A DNA stretch of 64,000 nt from Gavia stellata (Eukaryota > Chordata > Aves > Gaviiformes > Gaviidae): positions 7,254,001 to 7,318,000 of the forward strand of contig NC_082613.1 in the NCBI RefSeq assembly GCF_030936135.1, read 5' to 3'. Below are positions 11,176-28,339 of this stretch, in pieces (the first letter of the stretch is position 1; each line of letters starts with the position of its first letter). A model generated the notes under the pieces. That model saw nothing but the letters and a program-made list of their open reading frames with translations, made no database searches and was not told where the DNA came from. The position numbers were made by a program, and so were the translations under genes.

Positions 11176-14100
11176 GGTGAGTTTAACATTTGTAAAGGTT
11201 ATTAGCTGAGGACAAAAGAAAGACAAAATGTGATCTCAGGAGCCTCATTTCCTTAAGAAAATGGATTAAAAAAATGGCAACAGATTGTCACTTGGGAAAG
11301 ACACCTACCAGCCAAGGGAGAGAAATTGGTGGGTTTGATGGACTTGATTCCTTAGCTGTGAAATATATGCATTGTTTTCTTCCCTGCATCTTTTTAAAAC
11401 ATTCACTACCACAAAGACAGATAATAGATATTTATTGTTCTTGACAGCTTTGCTTGGACAGAATCAGAAAAGTCTGGTTAAAAATTGCTCAGTGACATGT
11501 CCAGGAAATTATTCAAACTTAATGGAAAATTGCTTTTAAAAGACTTGATCTTTTTCCATCCCAGAGGTGGCTGCGGTTCATCTATAAGGAGTTCTAGATT
11601 GCATATGGTTAATTATACAACGTTGGGATCCTCTGGGATGAGTTTGCTTTCCTTAGAAAGTTTAGAGGGGAGTTGAAGGAGGACTTCTAACCCAGCTCTT
11701 GCAGTGCTGTGTGTTTCCCATGCACTGGCTGATCATCTTCAATGGTATTGTCTTGTTTGGCCCTAGATGGTAAATGCATGCTTTCCAGGATACTTTCTGT
11801 GAGCATGGTTTGTAAAGTATCCCAGGCGCTTACAAGTAACAGTGAAAAGTGCTATTCATGAGCAATTATGAGAATTTACCTTTTGGATTAATGGACAAGA
11901 ATTGCAGGACACATAGGGAATGTGTTTTACCCTTCATGCTGCTGGCACAATTTTCCGATCAAGGAAAAATGGAAGGGTGGAAGATGGAAAAATTAATTTA
12001 ATGCTCCTGTACTGCAGTAGTGATGCATGCATAGCACAGAGGAACACTGCAAATGTGGTGTCAAGCTTTATAGAGGGTTAAGAGTGCTGAAAAATAAGGA
12101 TGTCTCTAACATGATCTTATTATTTCATTCAAACTTCAGGGTTTGGGGATTTTTTGTCCTTATCCGTATATGATACTTCAACAGGCATATTTGGAGGAGT
12201 CTAGTATCAACACCTGGGGAATGACTGCTTATGTAAGGCTGTCTCTTGCAAAAAACAAACCAAACAAAAAAAACCCAAAGCAAAACATTGTAATCCCCAC
12301 TATTTTTCTTGCCACCTAATTTCTGTGACAAGAGCAGTTTCAAACATTTATAGGGATACACAAAAAAGCTCAAATGTGAAACCATTTAAACTATGTTTTA
12401 AATACCTGACCAAGGAGAAAAACGCTTTTCTGTTAGCATTCCATTTTAGAGAGATGCAGGAGAAGCACACATTAGGCTTGCTGGAGGCAAGTAAACCTTG
12501 GAAGAAAGTCTTGCATTGCTTTGCTTTGATTAAAAATCACCACAATATTTAACCAGATTAATCAATTGCCACCTGCTACAAAGGTTAGGCTACTCATACT
12601 TTATCTCTAAATAAGTTGCTAACTTATAGCTGAAAATTATTAGACCAACTAATGATGTCAGAGATAAATTAAAAAAACCGAAACTAAGCATCCTTTCTTC
12701 TAAAATTGTCTATTAAGCTTTACTTCCAGACCACTTTAGATAATGGTAAAAATAAAAGAGAAAGTGAAATTTGGTCCTGAATCCTCAAGCAGGCAACCAA
12801 GAGACACAGGTACAGTAAAAGACTATTCAAGCTACTATTCAAGCTGCCTGAATAGCTGGGTAAGTTGCATAGTATCATTTCCTTTCTCTGATTGAAAGAC
12901 TTATTTACTCATTTTCTAACCCACTACCAATTGTGAACTGCAAATATTAGAACTGAATAGACACTTGATGTCAGATAGTTTGCAGAATTAAGTTGCATAA
13001 ATTATATGCACTCCCTAAGTTAGCCCCACAATTTGTAGAAGAAAATGTACATTGAGATTATAATATTTGCTATCCAAATGATCTATTAACCAAAATATTA
13101 AGTTAAGAAAATTGCACATGGGTTTTAAAAGATGTGTGCTTTTGGGAAAACAGCAGAAACAAGGTTTGAGATACTGTGTTCTGCCTCTGAAAGTCTGAAG
13201 TAAAATTTAGACACTTTGAGGTTCTTTTGCACATTCGAAGTCGCATAATTTCTGGAAAGTAAAATTTTTAGAGGAAATTTCCAGAAGAATTGGGATCAAA
13301 TTTTCTCCTCTCCCTCTAGCCCTGCTGATCCCTAGCAAAACAAATGAAAAAGAAAGGAAAAAATAAAAGGAAATGGAAGGAAAGTGGAAATGTTGAAACT
13401 ACCACAACAAAACAAATGTTCAAGATTTTTCTTTGGAAGTTTGTTCTTCAAAAATTAGCTAGCACTTAATCATAAAACATCTGCAGACAAAACAAACCTC
13501 TCTGCTTTTCTCAAAGAAGGGATTCATTTGGCCTAAACCCATTTCTTTCTTTGAAGTGGAAAGTACACTTTTGGAGGTTGATCCCCAAATAGATTTGTTC
13601 CTTTACACGTTTTCTTTGGGTAATTAATTTTAAAGAAATAATTTATTTACTCAGCTTTGTTCATTTAGGTCTCTCCATATTGAGCTCTTCTGTGGTTGTT
13701 GCACTCCTATGCCATCCCAACTTGCCTCGACACCAGCCCCTGCAAGCAGCTTGACTGCTGCAGAAAGGTTAAAAAAACTGTTGGAGGAGCGGAGAATAGT
13801 TGTTGGAAGCCATATACTGGGGAGAAGGAGTAAAAAAAACACCATGGCACATTTCTGTCCCAGTTGCCAATGTGTTTCTAGAGATTTGGAGGTCTGTGCT
13901 CAGCTTCGGGGATTTGCTTTTATGGTATTTATTCTAAAATGAGAGGAGAGAATCCAGCTACTTGAAGGTGCCATACTGTGATTTTTATATGTTTCCCAAT
14001 AGTGTGTGAATGTAGCAGGACCATCTGAGATTACCCATGCTGCAAGGAGGTTGGAAACTAGTCTGAGCAGCAAATGGAGGCAATGAAAGTTGGTAAGTTA

Positions 14101-17100
14101 AAAAATGAAACCTATGATATATAAAAAAATAAGCTTTTTTCCTTCTGTTGGCACATCTCAATAGATAGCACTAAAAATCCTAATGTGAAGCCCTGTGGCT
14201 TCCTCCCCGAATATCGTTGCAAGTCTTCCAGTCAGTCCACTCCCTTTAAATATCAAATAAGCAATACAGCCAATGGACAGTCTACTAATTCACTGTCTTA
14301 GACACTTCTTCCAATGCAAATTATTCCATCAGCCACGCTATTTTTAGTTTTTCATTGGCCCTTGCTTTGAAAACCACTCAGTGAGAAATTTATCTTGGAC
14401 AAATTCTCCTGAGGGGAGGTAATCTGTGTACCTCAATTCATGTCAAAGGAGATGCACTGAATCACACCACTTCAGGTTCTAATTTTTCTGTGGTTTCCTT
14501 GACACCAAATTAGCAAACTATATCCACAAAATTTATTCAACTGTTTAAGCTAAATTGTTTGCCAGCAGACTGCTGAAGTCTTTCTGAACTCCATCCTGAG
14601 TTCACTGTAACCACCTTGCTCAGTGAAATGGGCTCTGAAGCGCCGTGCAAGTAACAAACCATGCTCCTTCCCCTTCCTTCCTGTTAAAAGGGAAATACTT
14701 TCCTGCAAGACTATTTTTCTGTTTTTCCGACTGTATCATCTGACTTTATTCCATTTGGGCAAAAATCACACTTCTTGCCTCATTAAAATGCAATTGAAAA
14801 TTCTAAGACCATTGCATAGGTCAGCACAGCACTTCACAAAATTATTTATTTCATAAAATTGGACAAATGTATCAGGTAAATTAGTTGAAAACACGAAAAG
14901 AACAGGTTGGGATTTTTTTCCTACACATGAGCTGAAATGCAATCGTGAAACAAGAATTAAAATTTACTTTATAACAAGTTCTATAGCTGCAAGTACCTCC
15001 TATACAGGCAGTTAATGTATGTAAGTTGATTTTATGGTCATAGTCCACCAAAGCCCTGTTTTCACAAGAGTTAAACATGTAAATTAGAAAGATATTTACT
15101 GGGAATATTATGAATAAAAATAAACACAAGAAATATTAAACTATTTGTGGATAGCCCAGACAAGATTAATGATGAAATTTACTGAGCTATTGATGTTGCA
15201 AACAATTGACTCCTACCTCGGATCTATGAAGGAGTAAAAAGAACCTACAGGGTCAAATTTTGCTCTCAGTTTTACACTGATGTAAATCCAGACTAAGTCT
15301 ATTGGACTCAGTGTAACTGTGGAATATTTCCAGACATCCATCAAAGAGTAAGTGCGGAAACACGCTGCTGTAAGGAGTTGCAGAATCTGGCCATGAGCAT
15401 TTCAAACCCTGAATTGCACTTTGTGCTGGGGCCTGAAGTGTGCTCAGGTTTGCAGTACTGGCCAAATAGAAGGTTTGGCTGTGCAAGAAATGCTGAATAA
15501 AGATGTCAGATGCCAATGCTGTCAGCATGCAGACATCCTGCTGACTTCATTTTCTTGATCACTTCTAAAATTCACACAGAATTTTAAATTTCTGTTTTCT
15601 AACATGGCCATCAAAATACAAATTTATTATAGCAGGGTGGCAGGGAAATTAAAGAAGCGCAACAAATACAAGTAGACAATTGTTTTTCACTGGTTTCTCT
15701 GTTCTGCTACTTTGGAAAGTTTAAAAAAATATTTGAAGATGGAAAGGAATGAAGAGAGATACATTAAAAATAGGCACACATACAGAAAAAGCTTACTTAT
15801 AAAAGCCAAGCAAGTTTGGCTTTTAGGTTCAAATAAAGCAAGGAAAATGTAGGCTTGATTCTGCATCTGTCTGAACTAAATAGCAAAAACTTTTGTTCAT
15901 TTTAGTCATTCCAGCCATATGCATATGTATGGCTGAAGATTTTATTATATTCCTATAGGACCTCTTTACTTTTTATGCCTAAATAAATGAAGTGAAATTT
16001 ACTTTATAAAATATTTACAGTATCTTCTTAAGAACCATTAAGCTCATTAGCCAGGTGAATTCGTTTTGGATTCGGCCAACAAACTGTGTAACTAGCTGAG
16101 AGCCACAGGGCCAGCTGTCCAAAAGACAAGTTAGTCTGTACGGGAGCCAACAGCCAGATGGAGACGACAGCCAACTCAGGAAATACAATATTTAGCCTGA
16201 AAGAATGTCAAAAGATGGTAAAAAGTCTGACCGCTGAGCTCTGTAAACACAGGTTTGACTCGCCATCGGTATCCTGCCTTTAATTTCAGCCTTTCTGCCC
16301 CCCGTCCCCCCACCGCTCCCGCACCGGTTCACCTTGCGCGTCCTCATTAGGATGAGCTCAGCAAAAAGCCAAGCAGAGCAGCACCGGAGCTGGGGTTTAA
16401 TCCTAGGAGGAGGCTGATGGGTGCTCAGCCAGCTCACTACAAAACTGTGCTACACATTCAGCAAACAGAACGCTCAGCTTGACAGAAGGGAAATGTAATT
16501 AGGATAAAGAAAAAAGAAATGGAGAGGAAGGAGGGCTCCTGTTACTGAAGGGTTAGAAGAATTCATAAGGCCTCTAGACACAAGCAAGAAGCTCAAAAGC
16601 AGGAGAGGAAGTCTGAGGCAGATTATTTCTCCCTTTTGTAAGGCAAATGACTAATTATACAAAGCAAGATGGTTTTTTCCAAAGAGATTTGAAAGGTATC
16701 ATGCAATATTGATACAGAAATTGTATTTAATGCAGGTTTACAAGCCAAGAGGTAAAAGAAAATGTAAATGTAAACATGGTATTTTCTCCTTATTCTCCCT
16801 GTGGCTCTTCCTTTTGTCAGAAAAATGCCTAGCACCTGCCTCAATGCAGAAAGTTCCTTGTAAAAAGGCAAAATACTTCCAACTGGAGATGGTTTTAGGT
16901 TTTCACAGTATGTGTCCAGAAAGGGAAAAAAACCAGTGAGTTTAATCTAACTGAATTTCCGTTCTTAGGCATTGTTGCTATTTATTTTACTCATTTTTCT
17001 TTCAAAGGAAGAAAAAAAATATCCCTGTTAGAGGGAGCTGGATCAATACTAAGAAATTCTTTGTCGGATAAAATAAGAACGATCATTAACCTTGCTGCTT

Positions 17101-18432
17101 ATGAATTAAATGCAGACTTCACTTTTCAACTTGTCTTTCCCACAGCAGCCCCAGAAAACTTCCCTCATTTTGTTCAGCGATTAAAACCCAGCTCACCCAC
17201 CCTGTTACTAATAACCTTTAAACTCTCTTCCCGCTGCGTGGGTGGGAAAAAAAGGAGGAGGTATTTCATGGTATGCTTCAGGTGTTTTGGTGACGGGGGC
17301 TCTACAGTCTGTTTACTTAGGTGTGGATTTGAGGCTGGATTATGTATATTATTTATAGATCCAATCTCTCTGGGTGTGTCATGTGAACAAAGTTCATGGC
17401 CGTGCCAGCAGCTGCACGCTGGTCGATGCGTGGGCTTCCCCTGGCCAAGAACAGACCCTGCCCTCTTCATGCAACTGGTTGCAGGATCAGCAGTAGCAGC
17501 CCAGCTTGGAAATTACTGCTAGCAGGCTCTGGTCTCCATTTAAGGGTTTGATCCATCGCCTCCAAGAATTTACTTTAACTGCCACCATTACTCTGAGTTG
17601 TGATGGGGTGCCATGTCTGAGCGGTCAAAAAAAGACTTTATCTACAGCATCGTTGAGTGTGATGCTTTACTTTTGAATGTCTGAGAATGATAACTTTATT
17701 GTAGATTGTATTAATTTTATTTCCAGGAAGAATTCAATTTTTCTTTTCAGTTCAGCGCTTCCCCCCCCTTAAAATACATTTTCCAGACGGCCTCTCTTTT
17801 GCTTTCCTTTTCCCAGAGCAGAGGAAATTTATCAGGATTTCCTCTGAGCTTGTAGGACTTGGCTGTTAAACCGTGATAGCTGTGTCGAATTTTGCTTTTC
17901 CCATTATTCTGCTGCCTTCTCCCTATCCTGAAAATGGCTTATTGCTAAGGAAAAGTTTTACTAGTCTTATTCATCTCTTGAATTCATATTGTTAATAAAT
18001 GTCATCTGAAATCTCAATACCGGTTACCCTTCAGGGAAAACACTACTAAAACATAGTGCCTTCCAGTTCCAAGCATGGAGTAAAATTTCTGATTGAGCTG
18101 CTGCTGGTTTCCACAAGGGAGGGAGCTCCGCCGTCCTCCGGTGTGTGCCAGCTGCTGCAGACAAGGGCCAGCGCTGCTGTACAGCCTCTGCTCGGCCCCG
18201 TTCCTTCAACTCCATAAAGGCTGCTAATTTTACTGAGCTCTAATCATGCCAGAAACACATCAGAGTCAGTAGAATATGTTTTAGACACGGAAAAGAAAAT
18301 GATGAAAAGGGTTTGTCCATACTCTCTTGTAAATAAGAAAAAGTGTCCTAACTCAAAGGCACCAAGACAGGAATAGGAGCCCTAGTGTCTGAGATTTTCC
18401 CCTCTCCAACACCGCAATTCAAAAGGTCTTTC
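11176..18432. other. Intergenic DNA, no gene seen
   Basis: AT-rich spacer with no supported exon. It holds an A/C-rich simple stretch near 12246-12280, a 12-bp direct duplication of CTATTCAAGCT near 12826-12848, and a possible old repeat fragment at 15251-15322. A 153-codon open stretch at 17061-17522 starts at TTG, not ATG, shows no domain and has a nearly equal open stretch on the other strand. Confidence 0.5.
15251..15322. repeat. Possible diverged old amniote repeat fragment
   Basis: It contains TTTTGCTCTCAGTTTTACAC, then TGATGTAAATCCAGACTAAG, then TCTATTGGACTCAGTGTAAC. This resembles, loosely, an interspersed sequence common in turtles, crocodilians and birds built around 'CTCTCAGTTACACTGGTGTAAATC' style words followed by a CATTGACTTCAATGG-like core. 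The comparison is from memory and I cannot name the family. Similar words recur at several places in this window. Confidence 0.35.
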
Positions 18433-18473
18433 AAATAAAATAGGAGTTTCAGAAAATAAAATAGGAGTTTCAG
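18433..18473 (+). repeat. Two-copy 21-bp tandem duplication
   Basis: The 20-base word AAATAAAATAGGAGTTTCAG occurs exactly twice, at 18433-18452 and 18454-18473 (period 21). The exact identity points to a recent local duplication in intergenic DNA. Confidence 0.85.
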
Positions 18474-20890
18474 ACCAGAACCACTACGAGCATGTGCCCA
18501 GCATAAATGGAGGCAAAATACAGGGGCAGAATCTGCTCCCTTCTGCATGTTATCTTTATTAGCAGCCTCATTTAATTGGACTTCTTTCAGATTAGACTAC
18601 CACTAAAGTAAAAATTTATGCCATCTGCCAAAATATTTTTGGATATTTTTGGCATTTCTGAAAATGTAATACATGCTGCAGGACAGTCTACTTCAGTCTC
18701 CTTTCATAGGTGATGAGAATTCTTCTAAGAGAATTTTTGTTATATTTTTTGATTTTTCCAGAATAGATTGTATGAGATGAGGAGCACATAGCTTTTGCAG
18801 ACAGTGCTCTCAAAAGAAGATTTATAACTGCATGCCAAATATGTGTGCAAATTCGTTCTTAACTTGCATTTAACTTTATCGCAACTGAGCTCTGAAATGA
18901 AGTACCTGTGTTCACAAGTGGCTGTAACTGGTTAGCTGCATACTTGCTTACTAATTTGTTCACACAGCTAAAGTAACCTGCATGCACAGAAATGTATGCA
19001 CAACTCTGGGAGACAAGCCCAAGAGTGAAAAGTACTTCTCATCCTGACCTTGTCTGCACTTCTGTGTCTGCTCTGTGCAAAACAGGTCCTTAGATATTCA
19101 CGTGAGAAGTGGAACGGGAAAACAGTGTTGCCAGGCCAGACTTAGCAGGTGCCTTCACCTGCAGACAAGGAAATAGAGTCAGCTTTTGAAAAATCATTCA
19201 TCTTATACCTTGTCTTGCTGATCAGCTGAGTTTTTGATGTTACTTTCCTTTTATTCAGTTTCTTCATCTGAGTTTTGGCTATTTTCTTGTTTTTCCATTT
19301 TTTTTCCACACTATAGAGACAGTTGATGTCATTGTCCACAACAAAATAAACTTAGAACAACTTGTCTGAAATGATTGTAAAGTTTGTAATCTCTGACAAA
19401 TGATTGAGCTTTCAAAATTGTCAGCAGTTTCAAATTTCAATCGAAATTTGTGTACGTTATAAATATATTTGCTGTTATTTGTGTGGTGTTAAAATGCTAC
19501 TCAGCAGCATGAGGTACAGAAGAGTTTTTAAGCACAAGATGTTGAAATAGTGTGGAATTGTTTATATATTTGTATTTATTTACAAAACACTATTGTACAA
19601 ATTTTTTTCCTGTTTTCATACAGCTTTGTTTTGCAAGAGTCCTCCAGACAGGTGTTCTATGCATTGGCATAAATCTTTTAATCTGCAGATCCAATTTCTA
19701 CAAAAGGGACAAAGTTGTGCTGCAAGAATTTGCTTTATTTCTTGTTGCTTTTCCTTGTTTACAGCAAGTGGTACTTCTCAGCTTGACTATTCTACCCGTC
19801 TTTGTTGGTGTCACTGAATAAGAGGATATTGATGCATTCCTAGACAACAGTAGAATTTCTTTTTACCTCTTGTCTGACCAATAGGATTGGTTAAAATTTG
19901 AGCCTGGCTTTCTGGATTTTAGAGGGTATGGTAATTGTTGCTAGCTAAGAGGACTTTTGGCTGCTTTATGGCTTCTCAAAGACTTTGCTGAGTTCTGCAG
20001 ACTTAATGCTTCACCCTCAGTTCTCCACAGCAACTGAAAAACAGTCCCAGCTCACATTTGCCTGCAGAAAGCCTTGGTGTTCAGTCGAGAGTGGGTTTCG
20101 GTGCTTTTTATTCCTCCTCTTAGTTTCCTGTTGCTTCTTTAATTTCTTTTGTCTGTTAGTGTCCACATCGATGGCCAGCATTTGTTAGCGTATGGAGCTG
20201 AGGCACTGTGTGAGCTCTCTGTATCCCGAGCCTCTTCCTCTACACAACGGGAGGCAGCAAATTGTGCTGGCATTCACAGCTCCAAAACAGATCAGCACCT
20301 TTCCCAGCTGGGTTTGGAAGGTAGAAAAGCTGCACCCACATAGACGTGCCTCTGGGCAAGAAGTGATCGAAGGCTGCTGGTGGTTAATGGTTGACATGGG
20401 ATGTATTTGTTGCAAAGCTGTTGTAGGCAGGAAAATACTTGTTGTATTGAAAGGTATCTATCTAAAAATCATATGCTCAATTTCTTACAAACTGTTGGCA
20501 CTTTTTGTTGGTTTGGATGGAAATCTGTTTAGCCAATTCTGCTTCTGGGAGCACTGTATCATTTCTGCCAGTCCCTGAAGAGGGTTTAGATTTCACCATG
20601 AGACTATTTCAAATGGGACAAGGTGATGCAGGAAAGCGCTTCTCTAGAAGCCATCAGCAGCACCAAACCAGTCACATTTTTAATAATCTTGAAATACGTG
20701 GGAGTACTAAGCTAAGGTACCTGCTCAGTCTTCCAATCCTTACAGCACACATCAAAAAAAGAAACTAATACTAGACAGAGGTGTCTAATCAAATCATTAC
20801 CAGAAGCTGCCGTTTGGCAGCACCGTGAGGTGGTACCTGGCAACATTAATCCTCAAAGAGCGGTCAGTAAAGTCCTATCAGTGATCTAAG
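18474..20890. other. Intergenic DNA upstream of CBLN4, no gene seen
   Basis: AT-rich spacer. It holds a bulged palindrome at 18627-18656 that includes two tandem copies of ATATTTTTGG, and a short paired-CCAAT dyad at 19877-19891. Overlapping open frames near 20149-20768 (up to 128 codons) are not supported by any domain or splice context. Confidence 0.5.
19877..19891. promoter_or_regulatory. Paired inverted CCAAT boxes (weak candidate)
   Basis: ACCAAT-AGG-ATTGGT is an exact dyad of two CCAAT pentamers in opposite orientation, 2.1 kb upstream of the CBLN4 start codon. CCAAT is the NF-Y binding core. The dyad could be an upstream regulatory site or chance; nothing else in the area supports it. 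Confidence 0.2.
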
Positions 20891-21570
20891 TGTCTGAGTG
20901 ATTGGCTTTGAGGAGGGTTGCTTCCCTCCTGGGAATCAACGGCAGCGTGCACGGGGTCGGGGTGCCATGCCCAAATGCAAGCCGCAAATACATGCACAGG
21001 AGGGCTGTGCCCTGGGAGACTCCTCCAGGTTCAGATGCTGCCTTTCAACCAGGCTGCAGTTCTTTCCCCCTCCTCCTTTTGAAAACAGGAGACGTTGCAA
21101 TGTTTTGTTGCTTTCCCTTCGGCTTTGTAGCTCCTTGAAAAGTTGCCTTGGAAGACAAGTGTGTGTGTGTCTGCGTAGCGGGCAATTCCAAGAGGAGGGT
21201 CTTGAGTAATGAAGCGTCGTATCTGCCCAGCTAGGTGAGCGCTGGGCAGGTTTGTTATGACATAACTCTTTGGGGGGAGTTGTGGTGGGGGTGGGGGGGA
21301 AGAGAGAGAGAAGTGGAGTCTGCAGCACCCCGGCAGTGATATCAGACACAGGATCTGGCAGCTTTGGGGTAAACTACCACCTCTCCACTCCACCACTCAG
21401 AGCATCCTGGATCTCCAGCTCGAAGGGGAGAGAGCCGGCAGCGGCAATCATGGCAACGTCAAACGGTTTTATTTCTTCATGACCTCTCTCTTCTCCTCTC
21501 TCTCATCAATAATTCACCGGAGGGCTTTTTTTTTCCCACCCCCGCCCCCTCCTTCTCACTCTCTTTTTTG
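20891..21570 (+). promoter_or_regulatory. CBLN4: Probable CBLN4 promoter region / start of 5' UTR
   Basis: GC content and CpG frequency rise through this stretch toward the island that holds exon 1. I see no clear TATA box. A half CRE (CGTCA, 21457-21461) overlaps a GGCAAC half-site of the RFX X-box type. The sequence then becomes CT-rich (21480-21560), as is common near TATA-less starts. The transcription start is not determined and may lie anywhere from here to about 21650. Confidence 0.35.
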
Positions 21571-21645
21571 ATGTGGAGAGAGGGGAGAAAAGGGGGCACC
21601 GGAAAGTGTTTATTTTGTTCAGCAGCTTTTTGTGGTGTGTTTTAA
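21571..21645 (+). other. Possible upstream ORF in the CBLN4 leader, 24 codons
   Basis: An ATG at 21571 opens a 24-codon frame ending at TAA 21643-21645, about 350 bases before the CBLN4 start. It is the only ATG I find between there and 21997. It matters only if transcription starts upstream of 21571, in which case it could lower translation of the main frame. Its start context (TTTTTTGATGT) is weak. Confidence 0.25.
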
Positions 21646-27207
<5,562 letters not shown>

Positions 27208-27425
27208 AGTCAATTTTCCTGTGACATTCATCCAGGTGTGGACTCATCATTGCCTCTGTTACATGAAGATCATTTTATCATCATGGGATTGATGTTTCTT
27301 TATTGGTTTTTCATGGGTGAATATGGATTCTCTTTATGGATTTTGGCCCCATCTGAACTACTCAGAAGTTTCACAGAATTTTGTGTGTTTAAATACAATA
27401 TATTTGGATTGAGACTAAAGCAGAC

Positions 27426-27431
27426 AATAAA
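27426..27431 (+). terminator. CBLN4: Candidate proximal poly(A) signal AATAAA of CBLN4
   Basis: This is the canonical hexamer 219 bases past the stop. The downstream stretch is only modestly T/GT-rich, so use of this site would give a short 3' UTR and is less certain. Confidence 0.35.
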
Positions 27432-28311
27432 TAGCTATGCTTAATGTTACAGTCTAAAGCTGCCTGCAAGATTTATTCAGATTTCATTTACTGGACTTAT
27501 TGGATTCATGGGAGAAGTGGATTCTCTTTAATGATGAAAAGACTGGCAACCAGGTCTATAATTTAGGAGAGTTTGAGTTCAGACTTCAATCAAGAATTAG
27601 TGTGTTGCTGCCAAAGAACTGTATATTGATATATTGGTCATACGTGTTTTTGTCATTGGGACTTAACTGACATGAACTATTCCATTGTCTTGAGAAAGGT
27701 AATTATTATTGATAAGTGGTTGACTTTAATTCTCCTCTGCGTGTAGTGTGTTGGATGGTTCACCCATATATTTATGCTCTGTCACCAGTCACAATCAAGT
27801 CTAGCCTACATAAAGCTAAGAGGTTATGGTTGTATTTTAGTTGGATATGTAAGGTATTCCTCTTTTCCATGTGCTGTTTTGTAAAAAGAAGAGCAGATTA
27901 TAACCGTTAAGAAAAATATTCTTACCAGGGTTAAAGGTGATAATTCAGGCACAACTTTGCAAAACAGTTTTGCCCTGCAGGAAATCTCACACTTGTTCTT
28001 CAATTTTAATTAACATGATTGATAATAACTGCTTTGCCAAAAACCTAAGGGATTCCTTCCTTAGACACAACCACTTCATTAGCTGGAGATGAGATCCCCT
28101 TGTTTGTAATTATGTCTATTTTTCAAACCTTCTGTTGTGTTAAAGGTATCATCTGGTTTTGCCTTAACTCCACAACTGTATATAATTTTAGATCATATGT
28201 TTAACAAATATTAAATCCAAATAGCTGGTACCTAACTTGGTGCAATATCTTTTTGGCTTTTTGTACAGGTCACATGAATTCATAAACTTATTTATTATAC
28301 CATTGTTACAT

Positions 28312-28317
28312 AATAAA
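28312..28317 (+). terminator. CBLN4: Candidate distal poly(A) signal AATAAA of CBLN4
   Basis: Canonical AATAAA about 1.1 kb past the stop, followed within 30 bases by a T-rich and TG-containing stretch. It is the more convincing of the two sites. Confidence 0.45.
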
Positions 28318-28339
28318 GATTAATATATGTTAGCTGAAT

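Larger units (their letters stand above)
27208..28330 (+). other. CBLN4: CBLN4 3' UTR
   Basis: AT-rich sequence after the stop, ending at one of two candidate poly(A) signals (27426 or 28312). The distal signal would give about 1.1 kb. No conserved structure can be shown from one sequence. Confidence 0.6.

Noticed and set aside
17061..17522. 153-codon open stretch upstream of CBLN4
   Set aside because: It starts at TTG, shows no domain or splice context, and a nearly equal open stretch exists on the other strand.
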